DNA of 60,047 nucleotides from Pseudomonadota bacterium. Its GTDB lineage: Bacteria; Pseudomonadota; Gammaproteobacteria; Burkholderiales; Burkholderiaceae_C. The notes below the pieces were generated by a model. The model did not search any database, had not been told where the DNA came from, and worked only from the letters and a program-made list of their open reading frames with translations. Of the stretch, positions 8,615 through 17,641 are shown one piece after another. Within the stretch, counting starts at the first letter, position 1; each line of letters starts with the position of its first letter. The position numbers were made by a program, and so were the translations under genes. The stretch lies in the NCBI GenBank assembly GCA_021847345.1, contig JAJZTW010000019.1:1-60047 (forward strand), read 5' to 3'.

Positions 8615-10105
8615 ATGCAAGAAGATCTGCTGATCAACATCACGCCGCAGGAGACCCGGGTCGCGCTGGTGGCGCAGGCCGCGGTGCAGGAGATCCACAT
8701 CGAGCGAAGCCTCGAGCGAGGACTCGCCGGCAACGTGTACCTGGGGCGGGTCGTGCGCGTGCTGCCCGGAATGCAGTCGGCGTTCATCGACATCGGCCTG
8801 GAGCGCGCCGCCTTCCTGCACGTGGCCGACCTGTGGCAGCGCATGCTGGGCAACGGCGACCCGCGCCAGGGCAGCGCCGGCTCCGCGGCACCTGCCATCG
8901 AGAAACTGGTGTTCGAGGGCCAGTCGCTGCTGGTGCAGGTGATCAAGGACCCGATCGGAGCCAAGGGCGCGCGCCTGTCGACCCAGATCAGCCTCGCCGG
9001 ACGCCTGCTGGTGCACCTGCCGCAGGACGACCACATCGGCGTGTCGCAGAAGATCGAGGATCCGGCGCTGCGCGACAGCCTGCGCCAGCGCCTGGGCGCG
9101 CTGGCGCGCCAGCATGACCCGGCGGCCGGCACCGGGTTCATCGTGCGCACCAACGCCGAGGACGCGAGCGACGCCGAGCTGCTGGAGGACATCTCCTACC
9201 TGCGCAAGATCTGGAGCGCGCTGGACACCAAGGTGCGCACGGCGCAGGCGCCGGCACTGCTGTACCAGGAGCTGAGCCTGGCGCAGCGGGTGCTGCGCGA
9301 CCTGGTCACGGAAGCCACGCGCAGCATCCAGATCGACTCGCGCGAGAACCACGAGCGCCTGCGCGCCTTCGCCGCCGAGTACATGCCGGCGGTGGTCGAC
9401 AGGATCCAGCTGTATCGCGGCGAGCGCCCGCTGTTCGACCTCTACAACATCGACGCCGAGATCGAGAAGGCCCTGGGCCGGCGCGTGGACCTGAAGTCCG
9501 GCGGCTACCTGATCATCGACCAGACCGAGGCGATGACCACGGTGGACGTGAACACCGGCGGCTACGTCGGCGCGCGCAATTTCGACGACACGGTGTTCAA
9601 GACCAACCTGGAGGCGGCGCAGGCCATCGCGCGCCAGCTGCGCCTGCGCAACCTGGGCGGGATCATCCTGCTCGATTTCATCGACATGGCCAACGCGCAG
9701 CATCGCTCGGCGGTGCTCGACGAACTCAAGAAGTCCCTTTGGCGCGACAAGGTCAAGGTCACGGTCAACGGGTTCTCGCAGCTGGGTCTGGTGGAGATGA
9801 CCCGCAAGCGCACCCGCGAATCGCTGGCCCACCTGCTGTGCGAGCCCTGCCCGACCTGCAGCGGCCAGGGCCAGGTGAAGACGGCGCGCACCACCTGCTA
9901 CGACATCCTGCGCGAGATCCTGCGCGAGGCGCGCCAGTTCAACCCCGGCGAGTTCCGCATCCTGGCGTCGAACGCGGTGATCGACCTGTTCCTCGAGGAG
10001 GAAAGCGCCTACCTGGCGGAGTTGTCGGACTTCATCGGCAAGCCCATCGCGCTGCAGGTCGAGCCGGCCTACCACCAGCACCAGTTCGACATCGTGCTGC
10101 TTTGA
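8615..10105 (+). CDS. rng: Ribonuclease G
   Basis: 496 residues of the RNase E/G family, an Mg-dependent endonuclease that matures the 16S rRNA 5' end and degrades mRNA. The N-terminus MQEDLLINITPQETRVALV is typical of RNase G, followed by the S1-like domain (GNVYLGRVVRVLPGMQSAFIDIGL). The catalytic region contains TTVDVNTGGYVG and GGIILLDFIDM, with the metal-binding Asp residues. The Zn-link is CEPCPTCSGQG. The protein ends soon after the catalytic core, without the long scaffold tail of RNase E, supporting the RNase G call. Confidence 0.95.
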   Translation: MQEDLLINITPQETRVALVAQAAVQEIHIERSLERGLAGNVYLGRVVRVLPGMQSAFIDIGLERAAFLHVADLWQRMLGNGDPRQGSAGSAAPAIEKLVFEGQSLLVQVIKDPIGAKGARLSTQISLAGRLLVHLPQDDHIGVSQKIEDPALRDSLRQRLGALARQHDPAAGTGFIVRTNAEDASDAELLEDISYLRKIWSALDTKVRTAQAPALLYQELSLAQRVLRDLVTEATRSIQIDSRENHERLRAFAAEYMPAVVDRIQLYRGERPLFDLYNIDAEIEKALGRRVDLKSGGYLIIDQTEAMTTVDVNTGGYVGARNFDDTVFKTNLEAAQAIARQLRLRNLGGIILLDFIDMANAQHRSAVLDELKKSLWRDKVKVTVNGFSQLGLVEMTRKRTRESLAHLLCEPCPTCSGQGQVKTARTTCYDILREILREARQFNPGEFRILASNAVIDLFLEEESAYLAELSDFIGKPIALQVEPAYHQHQFDIVLL

Positions 10106-10118
10106 GCCGGCGCCGGCC

Positions 10119-10136
10119 GGCGGCCGCGGGGCCGCC
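10119..10136. terminator. GC-rich hairpin between convergent rng and the SCP2-like gene
   Basis: A perfect 7-bp stem GGCGGCC/GGCCGCC with a four-base loop sits 13 bases after the rng stop and 24 bases before the stop of the opposing gene. There is no T tract on either strand, so it may only assist termination. Confidence 0.3.
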
Positions 10137-10159
10137 AGCCACCACGGCCATGGGCGCCC

Positions 10160-10708
10160 TCAGGACGCCTTGGCCGACGCCGGGCAGGTGCCGGTGGAGC
10201 CAGGCACCTTGTCGAGCATCAGCAGGAAGCTGCTGAAGGGCTTGATCGCGCGCATGGCGACCAGGCGCGGGCCCTGGAACTGCAGCTTGCCGCTCATCAT
10301 CGCCCACATCGGGCCGGGGTCGCCGTGTCCCATGGCTTCCCAGTTGGCGGTCGTGGCGTGCATCAGGAAGTCGACGCCGAAATCCGGCGCCAGCTTCGGC
10401 GCGCCACCGTACACGCACTCGGCCTTGCCCCCCTCGGGCACGATCTTGAGCTCGACGCGGCTGGCGGCGCCGCAGTCGTCGCGGTACATCTGCACGATCT
10501 TGTACCCGCGCCCCTTGTCGTCGTGCAGCCATTCGCCGGCCAGGCCCTGGGTCAGCCCGGGGTTGTGGTTCCAGGCCTGGCAGAACTGCCCGGCCCAGGA
10601 ATCGGACATCAGCACCGCGGGGTCGGCGGCATGCGCCTGCGACGCGGCGAGCAGGCTGGCGGCGCCGAGCAGGCGCAGGCAACGCGGAAACAAGGCACGA
10701 AACGACAT
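10160..10708 (-). CDS. Secreted SCP2 sterol-binding-domain protein
   Basis: 182 residues. A clear signal peptide (MSFRALFPRCLRLLGAASLL...AHA) predicts periplasmic location with cleavage near residue 27. The mature part resembles the SCP2 sterol-carrier fold, best seen in PGPMWAMMSGKLQFQGPR followed by AIKPFSSFLLML, the usual GK-phi-x-phi-x-G...pF hallmark. Such proteins bind hydrophobic ligands; the ligand here is unknown. Two Cys in the early mature chain may form a disulfide. ATG 10708 is supported by a strong GGAGGAGAG ribosome-binding site; the frame open to 10801 lacks one. It is not obviously in an operon. Confidence 0.7.
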   Translation of the reverse strand: MSFRALFPRCLRLLGAASLLAASQAHAADPAVLMSDSWAGQFCQAWNHNPGLTQGLAGEWLHDDKGRGYKIVQMYRDDCGAASRVELKIVPEGGKAECVYGGAPKLAPDFGVDFLMHATTANWEAMGHGDPGPMWAMMSGKLQFQGPRLVAMRAIKPFSSFLLMLDKVPGSTGTCPASAKAS

Positions 10709-10908
10709 CGACGACTCTCCTCCGGCTTGAAGCCATGGCGGCGCGGATCGCGCGGGCCGCCTTCGCGTGGCGCCGGCGCTGGACGGAACGGACTCCCGCA
10801 CGGGCTGACACCTGTTTATAGAGGGCGGAGTATGCGGGGACTGTCGTCGTGATGCACTCGGGGCTTACCAGAATACAGCCAGGAGTGTTTCTACGGAGTG
10901 CAAAAGAC

Positions 10909-10933
10909 GAAAGCCCGGCGAAGCCGGGCTTTC
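10909..10933 (-). terminator. Rho-independent terminator of rpoH
   Basis: A perfect 11-bp stem, GAAAGCCCGGC paired with GCCGGGCTTTC around a three-base loop, lies 23 bases after the rpoH stop. Read on the minus strand it is followed by GTCTTTTG, a short U-rich tract. Orientation and position fit rpoH termination. Confidence 0.85.
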
Positions 10934-10955
10934 GGGAGGCAAAGGGCTGGTTCCG

Positions 10956-11876
<921 letters not shown>

Positions 11877-11898
11877 ACTCCTCCTTGTCATGGTGAGT

Positions 11899-11928
11899 AT
11901 TTTAGCACTCACCAGCTTCGAGTGCTAA
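11899..11928 (-). promoter_or_regulatory. Predicted sigma-70-type promoter of rpoH, overlapping CIRCE
   Basis: On the minus strand TTAGCA (11928-11923) is followed after 18 bases by TAAAAT (11904-11899), matching four and five positions of the -35 and -10 consensus. Both hexamers overlap the CIRCE arms. Transcription would begin near 11892, leaving only about 16 untranslated bases containing the Shine-Dalgarno. Confidence 0.55.
11902..11928. promoter_or_regulatory. CIRCE element (HrcA operator) upstream of rpoH
   Basis: TTAGCACTC, nine bases, then GAGTGCTAA: an exact match to the CIRCE consensus recognised by the HrcA repressor. It lies 26-52 bases before the rpoH start codon and coincides with the best promoter, so bound HrcA should exclude RNA polymerase. 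CIRCE is best known at groESL and dnaK. hrcA is not in this window. Confidence 0.93.
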
Positions 11929-11949
11929 AGGGCCGGGAAGTTCCCGGCG

Positions 11950-11966
11950 GCGCCCCCCGGGGGCAC
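11950..11966 (-). repeat. GC-rich REP-like motif directly after the GGDEF-EAL gene stop
   Basis: GCCCCC and GGGGGC arms meet at 11952-11964. On the minus strand the gene's TGA is followed at once by GTGCCCCC, the same octamer that follows the paaZ stop at 45837. It may act as terminator or repeat remnant. Confidence 0.35.
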
Positions 11967-14795
11967 TCAGCCGCCCGGGTTGGCGCCGGCGAGCAGGACC
12001 TCGAAGTCGGCGAGGGGCATGGGCCTGGCGAAGTGGTATCCCTGGAAGGCATCGCAGCCGTGGCGCATCAGGAAGGCCCACTGCGCCTCGGTCTCGACGC
12101 CTTCGGCCACCACGTTCAGCCCGAGGCCCTTGCCCATCGCGATGATGGTCTGCGCGACCATCGCGTCCTGCGCGTCGTGCGGCAGGTCGTCGACGAAGGA
12201 CTTGTCGATCTTGAGCTGATCCAGCGGCAGGCGAGTCAGGTACGACAGCGAGGAACTGCCGGTGCCGAAGTCATCCATGGAAAACGACACTCCGCGGGCC
12301 TTCAGCGCGCGCATCTTGTCGAAGGCGTCGGCCACGTTGTCGAGCACGGTGCTCTCGGTCAGCTCGATTTTCAGGCACGACGCCGGCACCCCGGACTCGC
12401 GCATCGACGCGAGCACGCCGTCGACGAAATCAGCCTGCGCGAACTGGCGTGCGCTGGCGTTGACCGCCACCACGAGGCCGCCGGCGCGCGGCGTTGCGGC
12501 CCACGCCGCGGCCTGCGCGCAGGCCGCGTCCAGCACCCATTGCCCGAGGGGAACGATGATTCCGGTTTCCTCGGCCAGTTCGATGAAGTCGCCCGGCAGC
12601 AGCAGGCCGCGCGTCGGATGGTTCCAGCGCACCAGCGCCTCGGCCCCGATCACCCGGCCCTGGCGGTCGAATTGCGGCTGGTAGTGCAGCACGAACTGGC
12701 GCCTTTCGATGGCTACGCGCAATTCGGACTCGAGTGTTGTTCTCCTGGCGAGTTCCACCTGCATGCGCTGCTCGAAAAACCGCAGAGCGTTGCGCCCGTC
12801 CTGCTTGGCCCGGTACATCGCCAGGTCTGCGTGCCGCAGAATCACCTCGGCGGAATCGCTGCTCCCATCGAACAAGGTGGCGCCAATGCTCGCCGTGCAG
12901 TAGAAGTCGTGGCCCTCGAGCTCGTAGACCCCGCCGAGGCTCAGCAGCAGCTTGTCGGCGATCCTGCCCGCGCGTACGGCTGCCTCGCGGGCATCGCGGC
13001 CCAGGCCCTCGAGCACCACGACGAATTCGTCGCCGCCGAAGCGTGCCACGGTGTCGGCTTCGCGCACCGTCTGGCGCATGCGATGCGCGGCCTGCAGCAG
13101 CAACTGATCCCCCGCCTGGTGCCCGATGGTGTCGTTGACCTTCTTGAAGTGATCGAGGTCGAGGAACAGCAGCGCGCAGTGCTCGCCGCTGCGCGCGGCT
13201 GCCGAGATGGCATGGGCCAGGCGGTCGCGCAGCAGCGTGCGGTTGGGAAGGTCGGTCAAGGCGTCGAAATTGGCCAGGCGCTCGGCCTTCGACTCGGTCT
13301 CGCGTTGGCGCGTGATGTCGACCAGCCAGCCCACGTGGTGCGTCACCCTGCCCTGCGGATCCTTGACCGCAGACAGGGTCAGGCGCTCGGTGCACCAGCT
13401 GCCGTCGTCGCGCCGATGCAGCAGTTCGCCTTGCCAGTAGCCCGATTCGGCCAGCGCCGCCTCCATGCTCGCTCGCACCTGGGCATCGCGCAGCCCGGGG
13501 TGGCTCAGCACCAGCGTCTTGCCGACGGTTTCGCGCTCCTGCTGCCCGGTGATGCGTGTGAAGGCGCGATTGACCCGCTGGATCACTCCCTGGGCATCGG
13601 TGACCACGATGCCGTCCTGGGCCTCGAAGGCCGTTGCCGCGATGCGCAGGTCGGCCTCGGCCTTGCGGCGCTCGCTGATGTCGATGCCGATGCCCAGCAC
13701 GGCCGGGCGGCCGAGGTAGGTGAAGGCGCGCCCGAACACCTCGGTGGGTACCGGCGTGCCGTCCTTGCGCAGTCCGATGAACTGGTAGTGGGCGCTGTCC
13801 ATTTCGCCGCGCAGGCGCTGGCCGATGCGTCCGAGCACCAGGTCGCGGTCGGCCTCACTGACCAATTGCTCCACGCGTACCCGATCCACGACTTCCGAAG
13901 GCGATGCGAAGCCGTGCATCCTGGCGAAACCCGGGTTGACGTATCGAAAAATGCCGTCCTGGATGATGTAGATGGCAACCACCGACTGCTCGACCAGCGA
14001 GCGGAAGCGCTGCTCGCTCTCGCGCAGCGTGCGCTCGGTCAGCACGCGATCCGTGATGTCCTGGATGGTGCCGCGCATGCCCACCGGCGCGCCCGAGGCG
14101 TCGAGCACCAGGCGCCCTAGGCCGTGCACCCAGCGCATGCGCCCGTCGGCCGGGCGCACGATGCGGTATTCGCGATCGAAGGGCTGGCGCCGCCCGACCA
14201 CCTGCTGCGCGAAATACGCGGCCATCGCATCGCGGTCCTCGGGAGCCACCAGGGCCGTCCAGCCGGCCACCGTGCGGTCGTACGCCGCGTCGATTCCGAA
14301 CAGGCGGTCCAGCACCGCCGAGCTCTCCCACCTGCCGCCGGCGATGTCGAGCTCGTAGCTGCCGATGCCGGCGATTTCCTGCGACTCGCGCAGCGCCTCC
14401 AGCGCCTGCGAGACCCGCTGCTGCGCGAGGCGGCGTTCGCTGACGTCGCGCGACGAGTTGAACAGCAGGCGCTGTCCCAGGATGTCCAGCGGCTTGCCGG
14501 ACACCTCGACCGGGAACACGCTGCCGTCCTTGCGCCGATGCAGGGTCTCGAACTGGGTGCGAGAGCTCGACTCCATCTGGGTCGACAGCTTGGCCCGCAG
14601 TTCGGCCTCGGACAGGCCGGCGTCCCAGAACGAGGCGTGCCTGCCGATCAGCTCGTCGCGCCGGTAGCCGAGCATGGAGCAGAACTCGTCGCTGACGAAC
14701 ACCAGGCGCCCGCCGGCGTCCAGAACGTGCAGGCCGTCGCTCGCATGGGCCAGCAGATCCTGCGCCTGCTTGCCGACATCCTCGGACAGTGTCAT
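11967..14795 (-). CDS. PAS-PAS-PAS-PAS-GGDEF-EAL signalling protein
   Basis: 942 residues without membrane segments. Four PAS domains with PAC tails occupy roughly 1-510 (e.g. ASDGLHVLDAGGRLVFVSDEF, VSERR, ITDR, ISERRKAEADL, ITRQRE tails). The diguanylate cyclase domain has GGDEF at about 587-591 preceded by an inhibitory-site RxxD (READ). The EAL domain starts near 719 (EALVRW) and keeps catalytic residues in VNASARQF, IELTES, DDFGTG, IDKSFV and EGVET. Both cyclic-di-GMP synthesis and hydrolysis are therefore possible. The signal sensed is unknown. Transcribed toward rpoH; the stop is followed by a CCCCC/GGGGG repeat. Confidence 0.93.
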   Translation of the reverse strand: MTLSEDVGKQAQDLLAHASDGLHVLDAGGRLVFVSDEFCSMLGYRRDELIGRHASFWDAGLSEAELRAKLSTQMESSSRTQFETLHRRKDGSVFPVEVSGKPLDILGQRLLFNSSRDVSERRLAQQRVSQALEALRESQEIAGIGSYELDIAGGRWESSAVLDRLFGIDAAYDRTVAGWTALVAPEDRDAMAAYFAQQVVGRRQPFDREYRIVRPADGRMRWVHGLGRLVLDASGAPVGMRGTIQDITDRVLTERTLRESEQRFRSLVEQSVVAIYIIQDGIFRYVNPGFARMHGFASPSEVVDRVRVEQLVSEADRDLVLGRIGQRLRGEMDSAHYQFIGLRKDGTPVPTEVFGRAFTYLGRPAVLGIGIDISERRKAEADLRIAATAFEAQDGIVVTDAQGVIQRVNRAFTRITGQQERETVGKTLVLSHPGLRDAQVRASMEAALAESGYWQGELLHRRDDGSWCTERLTLSAVKDPQGRVTHHVGWLVDITRQRETESKAERLANFDALTDLPNRTLLRDRLAHAISAAARSGEHCALLFLDLDHFKKVNDTIGHQAGDQLLLQAAHRMRQTVREADTVARFGGDEFVVVLEGLGRDAREAAVRAGRIADKLLLSLGGVYELEGHDFYCTASIGATLFDGSSDSAEVILRHADLAMYRAKQDGRNALRFFEQRMQVELARRTTLESELRVAIERRQFVLHYQPQFDRQGRVIGAEALVRWNHPTRGLLLPGDFIELAEETGIIVPLGQWVLDAACAQAAAWAATPRAGGLVVAVNASARQFAQADFVDGVLASMRESGVPASCLKIELTESTVLDNVADAFDKMRALKARGVSFSMDDFGTGSSSLSYLTRLPLDQLKIDKSFVDDLPHDAQDAMVAQTIIAMGKGLGLNVVAEGVETEAQWAFLMRHGCDAFQGYHFARPMPLADFEVLLAGANPGG

Positions 14796-15077
14796 GTCGC
14801 AAACGCCTTCGATGCGAGAACTCCGTCACCCCGCGGCACGCTCGCATGACCGTACCCTGCCAAGTCGACGGGAGTTTGTCGAATTCGACCGCGCGAAAAG
14901 ACCCCGGCACGCCATCGGGGCAAGCGCTTCGGGCCGAGCATAGCAATTCCTCGCCACAAGCTCAGCATGTGCTAAGTCTCGAGCCGTAGGCTGCGCGTGG
15001 TCCGGCACCCGGCTTGCCGCTCGCGCCGCACACCGCCCCCGCCTGCACGCGGGCCTTGATCCGAAATCCCTCCCGAC
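14796..15077. other. Intergenic region between divergent genes
   Basis: 282 bases separate the GGDEF-EAL gene from the propeller gene. No RNA gene, operator or convincing promoter pair was recognised. The region must contain the starts of two divergent transcripts. Confidence 0.5.
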
Positions 15078-16148
15078 ATGCTCCGAAAACCCCGACTTCT
15101 CAGCTGGATGCTCGCGCTGGCCTGCGCCTGCGGCACGGCCCAGGCCTCCGGCGGGCCGAAGTTGCCGCAACGCATCGACCTACCCGGCCATGCCTTGCGC
15201 AGCTTCGACATCGGCTATGCCGACCACGACGTCTATGCCTTCGCCGACCGCTCCAACCACTCCGTGGACCTGATCGACACCCGCAGCTTGCGCTTCGCCG
15301 GCCGCATCGACGGCTTCGCCGGCGCCCACGATGCCGGCGGAGGCGGCCCGAACGGCGTGCTGATCGTCGGCGGCCGCCAGGTCTGGGCCGGCGACGGATC
15401 GAGCCGCCTGCGCGTGGCCGACCTGGCCACGCGACGCATCGTCGCGACCGTCGCCACCGGCGGCGCCGGGCGGGTCGACGAACTCGCCTACGACCCGCGC
15501 GACCATCTGGTGATCGCCGCCAACAACGACGACAAGCCACCGTTCATCAGTTTTATCTCCACGCGCCCGCCCTACCCGGTGCGAGCGCGCCTGGTGCTCG
15601 CGCAGGCCACCCGCGGACTGGAGCAACCCCTGTGGGACCCGCGCACCGGCAAGGTGTACCTGTCGGTACCGGAACTCGACGGCGTCGCATCGCGAGGCGG
15701 CATCGCGGTGATCGATCCGCGCAGCGCGCGCCTGGTCGGCATGCACGAGGTTTCGCGCTGCATGCCGGCCGGCCTTGCGCTGGGCCCGCATGGCGAGCTG
15801 CTCGTGGGCTGCAGCGATGACGCGGTGGCTGCCGGGTTCCGCGCGAAGTCGCTGCTGCTCGACCCGGTCAGCGGCAAGGTGCTGCGCAGCTTCGATCAGG
15901 TCGGCGGCTCCGACGAGGTCTGGTACGACGCGGCCCGGGGCGACTTCCTGCTGGCGGCCGCGGCCAATCCCGGCGGGCCGGTGCTGGGGGTGATCGACGC
16001 GCGCACCTCGAGCTGGAAGACCAACCTGCCGAGCGGAAGCCACGCGCATTCGGTGGCCGCCGATCCGGCGAGCGGCATCGCATTCGTGCCGATCGCCGCG
16101 GGCGACCCGGCGTGCAAGCGTGGCTGCGTCGAAGTGCTGCGGCCCTGA
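15078..16148 (+). CDS. Secreted YVTN/NHL-type beta-propeller protein of unknown function
   Basis: 356 residues with a Sec signal peptide (MLRKPRLLSWMLALACACGTAQA), so probably periplasmic. The rest is repetitive beta-blade sequence: VDLIDTRSLRFAGRIDG, LRVADLATRRIVATVATGG, IAVIDPRSARLVGMHEV, LLLDPVSGKVLRSF, LGVIDARTSSWKTNLPSG. The pattern 'phi-x-D-x-x-(S/T)-G-x-phi-x-x-phi' marks a six- or seven-bladed propeller. A Cys pair (DPACKRGC) near the C-terminus may form a disulfide. No catalytic motif is visible. It converges on cytochrome c', cytochrome b561 and a TonB receptor, suggesting an envelope redox or uptake role by context only. Confidence 0.7.
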   Translation: MLRKPRLLSWMLALACACGTAQASGGPKLPQRIDLPGHALRSFDIGYADHDVYAFADRSNHSVDLIDTRSLRFAGRIDGFAGAHDAGGGGPNGVLIVGGRQVWAGDGSSRLRVADLATRRIVATVATGGAGRVDELAYDPRDHLVIAANNDDKPPFISFISTRPPYPVRARLVLAQATRGLEQPLWDPRTGKVYLSVPELDGVASRGGIAVIDPRSARLVGMHEVSRCMPAGLALGPHGELLVGCSDDAVAAGFRAKSLLLDPVSGKVLRSFDQVGGSDEVWYDAARGDFLLAAAANPGGPVLGVIDARTSSWKTNLPSGSHAHSVAADPASGIAFVPIAAGDPACKRGCVEVLRP

Positions 16149-16176
16149 GGCCGGCCGCAGCTGCCGCGTGGGCGCA

Positions 16177-16196
16177 GCGAGCCCCGCGCGGCTCGC
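16177..16196. terminator. Hairpin between convergent propeller and cytochrome c' genes
   Basis: GCGAGCC and GGCTCGC form a perfect 7-bp stem with a six-base loop, 28 bases after the propeller stop and just before the cytochrome stop. No T tract, so termination is only suggested. Confidence 0.3.
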
Positions 16197-16199
16197 GCT

Positions 16200-16649
16200 T
16201 CAGCGCTTGAAGTCGTCGTGGCAGGCCTTGCAGGTCTTCACGGTCCGGCCGAAGGCCACGCGCACCTGGTCGAGCTTGCCGCCCTGCACCGCGGCGAGCA
16301 GGGCCGGAGTCGCCTGTTGCAGGCGCTGGGCGTCCTGCAGGAAACGGGCGTGCTCACGCCACACCGCGGGCTTGGCCTGGGTGCCGGCAACATCGGTGCC
16401 GGGGCCGAAGGCTCCCCACGGAAGTTGCGACAACAGCGCGATGACCCGGGCATCGTTCAGCGCCTGCGCGGCGTTGTAGGGCTGGCGACCTCGAAGCATC
16501 GCGCCGAGGTCGCTGGTGTGGTGCCCCATCACGAGCAGGGCGGCCCGCCGGTAATGCACCGCGGAGGACGGGCGCGGGAAGGCTGCGTGGGCGCATACCG
16601 AGGTCAGCGCGAAGCACAGCATGGAGATGGAGCGAGCGAGATATTTCAT
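16200..16649 (-). CDS. Periplasmic cytochrome c' family protein
   Basis: 149 residues. The signal peptide MKYLARSISMLCFALTSVCAHA predicts export. The single haem-binding motif CKACH lies seven residues from the C-terminus (TVKTCKACHDDFKR), the hallmark of the four-helix cytochrome c'/c-556 class. The N-terminal helix reads HYRRAALLVMGHHTSDLGAMLRG, where the Met may be the distal residue. Such proteins bind NO or transfer electrons. ATG 16649 gives the signal peptide; the much longer open frame upstream is not used. It is the last gene of a likely transcript beginning at the TonB receptor, with cytochrome b561 143 bases upstream. Confidence 0.87.
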   Translation of the reverse strand: MKYLARSISMLCFALTSVCAHAAFPRPSSAVHYRRAALLVMGHHTSDLGAMLRGRQPYNAAQALNDARVIALLSQLPWGAFGPGTDVAGTQAKPAVWREHARFLQDAQRLQQATPALLAAVQGGKLDQVRVAFGRTVKTCKACHDDFKR

Positions 16650-16671
16650 GAGTTGAAGGTCGAGGTGTGAT

Positions 16672-16697
16672 GTGGGGTGGTGGGGTGGTGGGGTGGT
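16672..16697. repeat. G-rich 8-base repeat 5' of the cytochrome c' gene
   Basis: GGGGTGGT occurs three times in a row on the plus strand, some 25-45 bases before the cytochrome c' start, which reads on the minus strand. The G-run strand is therefore the template; the transcript would be C-rich. It could form a G-quadruplex in DNA or simply be slippage-derived. Confidence 0.5.
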
Positions 16698-16792
16698 GCG
16701 CAGGAAGCCACGCCGGACGGCCGGGCTGGATCGACCGCGCATGGAAGGTGCGGGTACAGGTGCAGGTTCGGGTGCCGGCGCGAAGCCCCCGT

Positions 16793-17497
16793 TCAGCGAT
16801 TGCCCAGCCAGTTCAGCCACAGCGCCAGCGCGCCGCCGCAGGCGAGCAGCCCGGCGGCCAGCAGACGCTGGCGCCAGCCATCGCGCGACGCCGTCGCCAT
16901 GGACGCGGTGGCGGCGTCGACGCGCTTGTCGCCGTCGAGCATCGGCAGCACGAGGTTGGTTCGCTCGACCAGCGCGTAATACAGCACGGCGGCCACGTGC
17001 AGGCCGATCAGCCCGTACAGCAGGGGCAGACCGACGGTGGTGTGGTAGTACGTCAGCGCGTCGCTGACGCGATCCGGGACCATCGACGCCAGCGGGCCCT
17101 GGGTGAAGATCTGGTCGCTGGCGAACAGCCCGCTGGCGACCTGCAGGCTCAGCGCGCTCAGCAGCGCGAGCACCGACCAGCCACCCGCCGGGTTGTGGCC
17201 GAGCGCCGCGGCAGGCGAGGCGCCGCGCTTGCCGCGCAGGTACTCCAGCACCCTGCGCGGACCGGCGACGAAATGCACAAAGCGAGCGTGGTGGCCACCG
17301 CACAGGCCCCAGCACCAGCGGAACAGCAGCAGCGCGACCACTGCGTAGCCGCTGCGCAGATGCCAGGTCATCCACCAGCCGCCGACCCAGCCGCTGACCA
17401 GGCAGGTCAGGACCAGCGCGAGCAGGCTCCAGTGGAACAGACGCAGCGGAAGATCCCAGACGCGAATTCGCAAGTACACGTTGAACTCTCGGGCCAT
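16793..17497 (-). CDS. Cytochrome b561-type di-haem membrane protein
   Basis: 234 residues. It opens with RVWDLPLRLFHWSLLALVLTCLVSGWVG, the first helix of b561/hydrogenase-type cytochromes b, with a haem-ligand His in LFHW. Further helices carry TWHLRSGYAVVALLLFRWCWG, a central hydrophobic segment, and TYYHTTVGLPLLYGLIGLHVAAVLYY with two more His. A fifth hydrophobic helix closes the chain. The protein should move electrons between the quinone pool and periplasmic carriers; adjacent cytochrome c' is the obvious candidate partner, by context. Lies 144 bases downstream of the TonB receptor stop, same strand. Confidence 0.9.
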   Translation of the reverse strand: MAREFNVYLRIRVWDLPLRLFHWSLLALVLTCLVSGWVGGWWMTWHLRSGYAVVALLLFRWCWGLCGGHHARFVHFVAGPRRVLEYLRGKRGASPAAALGHNPAGGWSVLALLSALSLQVASGLFASDQIFTQGPLASMVPDRVSDALTYYHTTVGLPLLYGLIGLHVAAVLYYALVERTNLVLPMLDGDKRVDAATASMATASRDGWRQRLLAAGLLACGGALALWLNWLGNR

Positions 17498-17641
17498 CGC
17501 AAAGCCGCCCCGCAGTGCCTGAACCCACGCGGGGCGAGGGCCGGCAAGGGCCCGGCCCCGTCGGCATTCGGGAACGGATGATGCGAGGCGCAGCGCCGGC
17601 CGACGCGCCGGTGCTGCGCCAGGGTCACGACACGACGGCGA

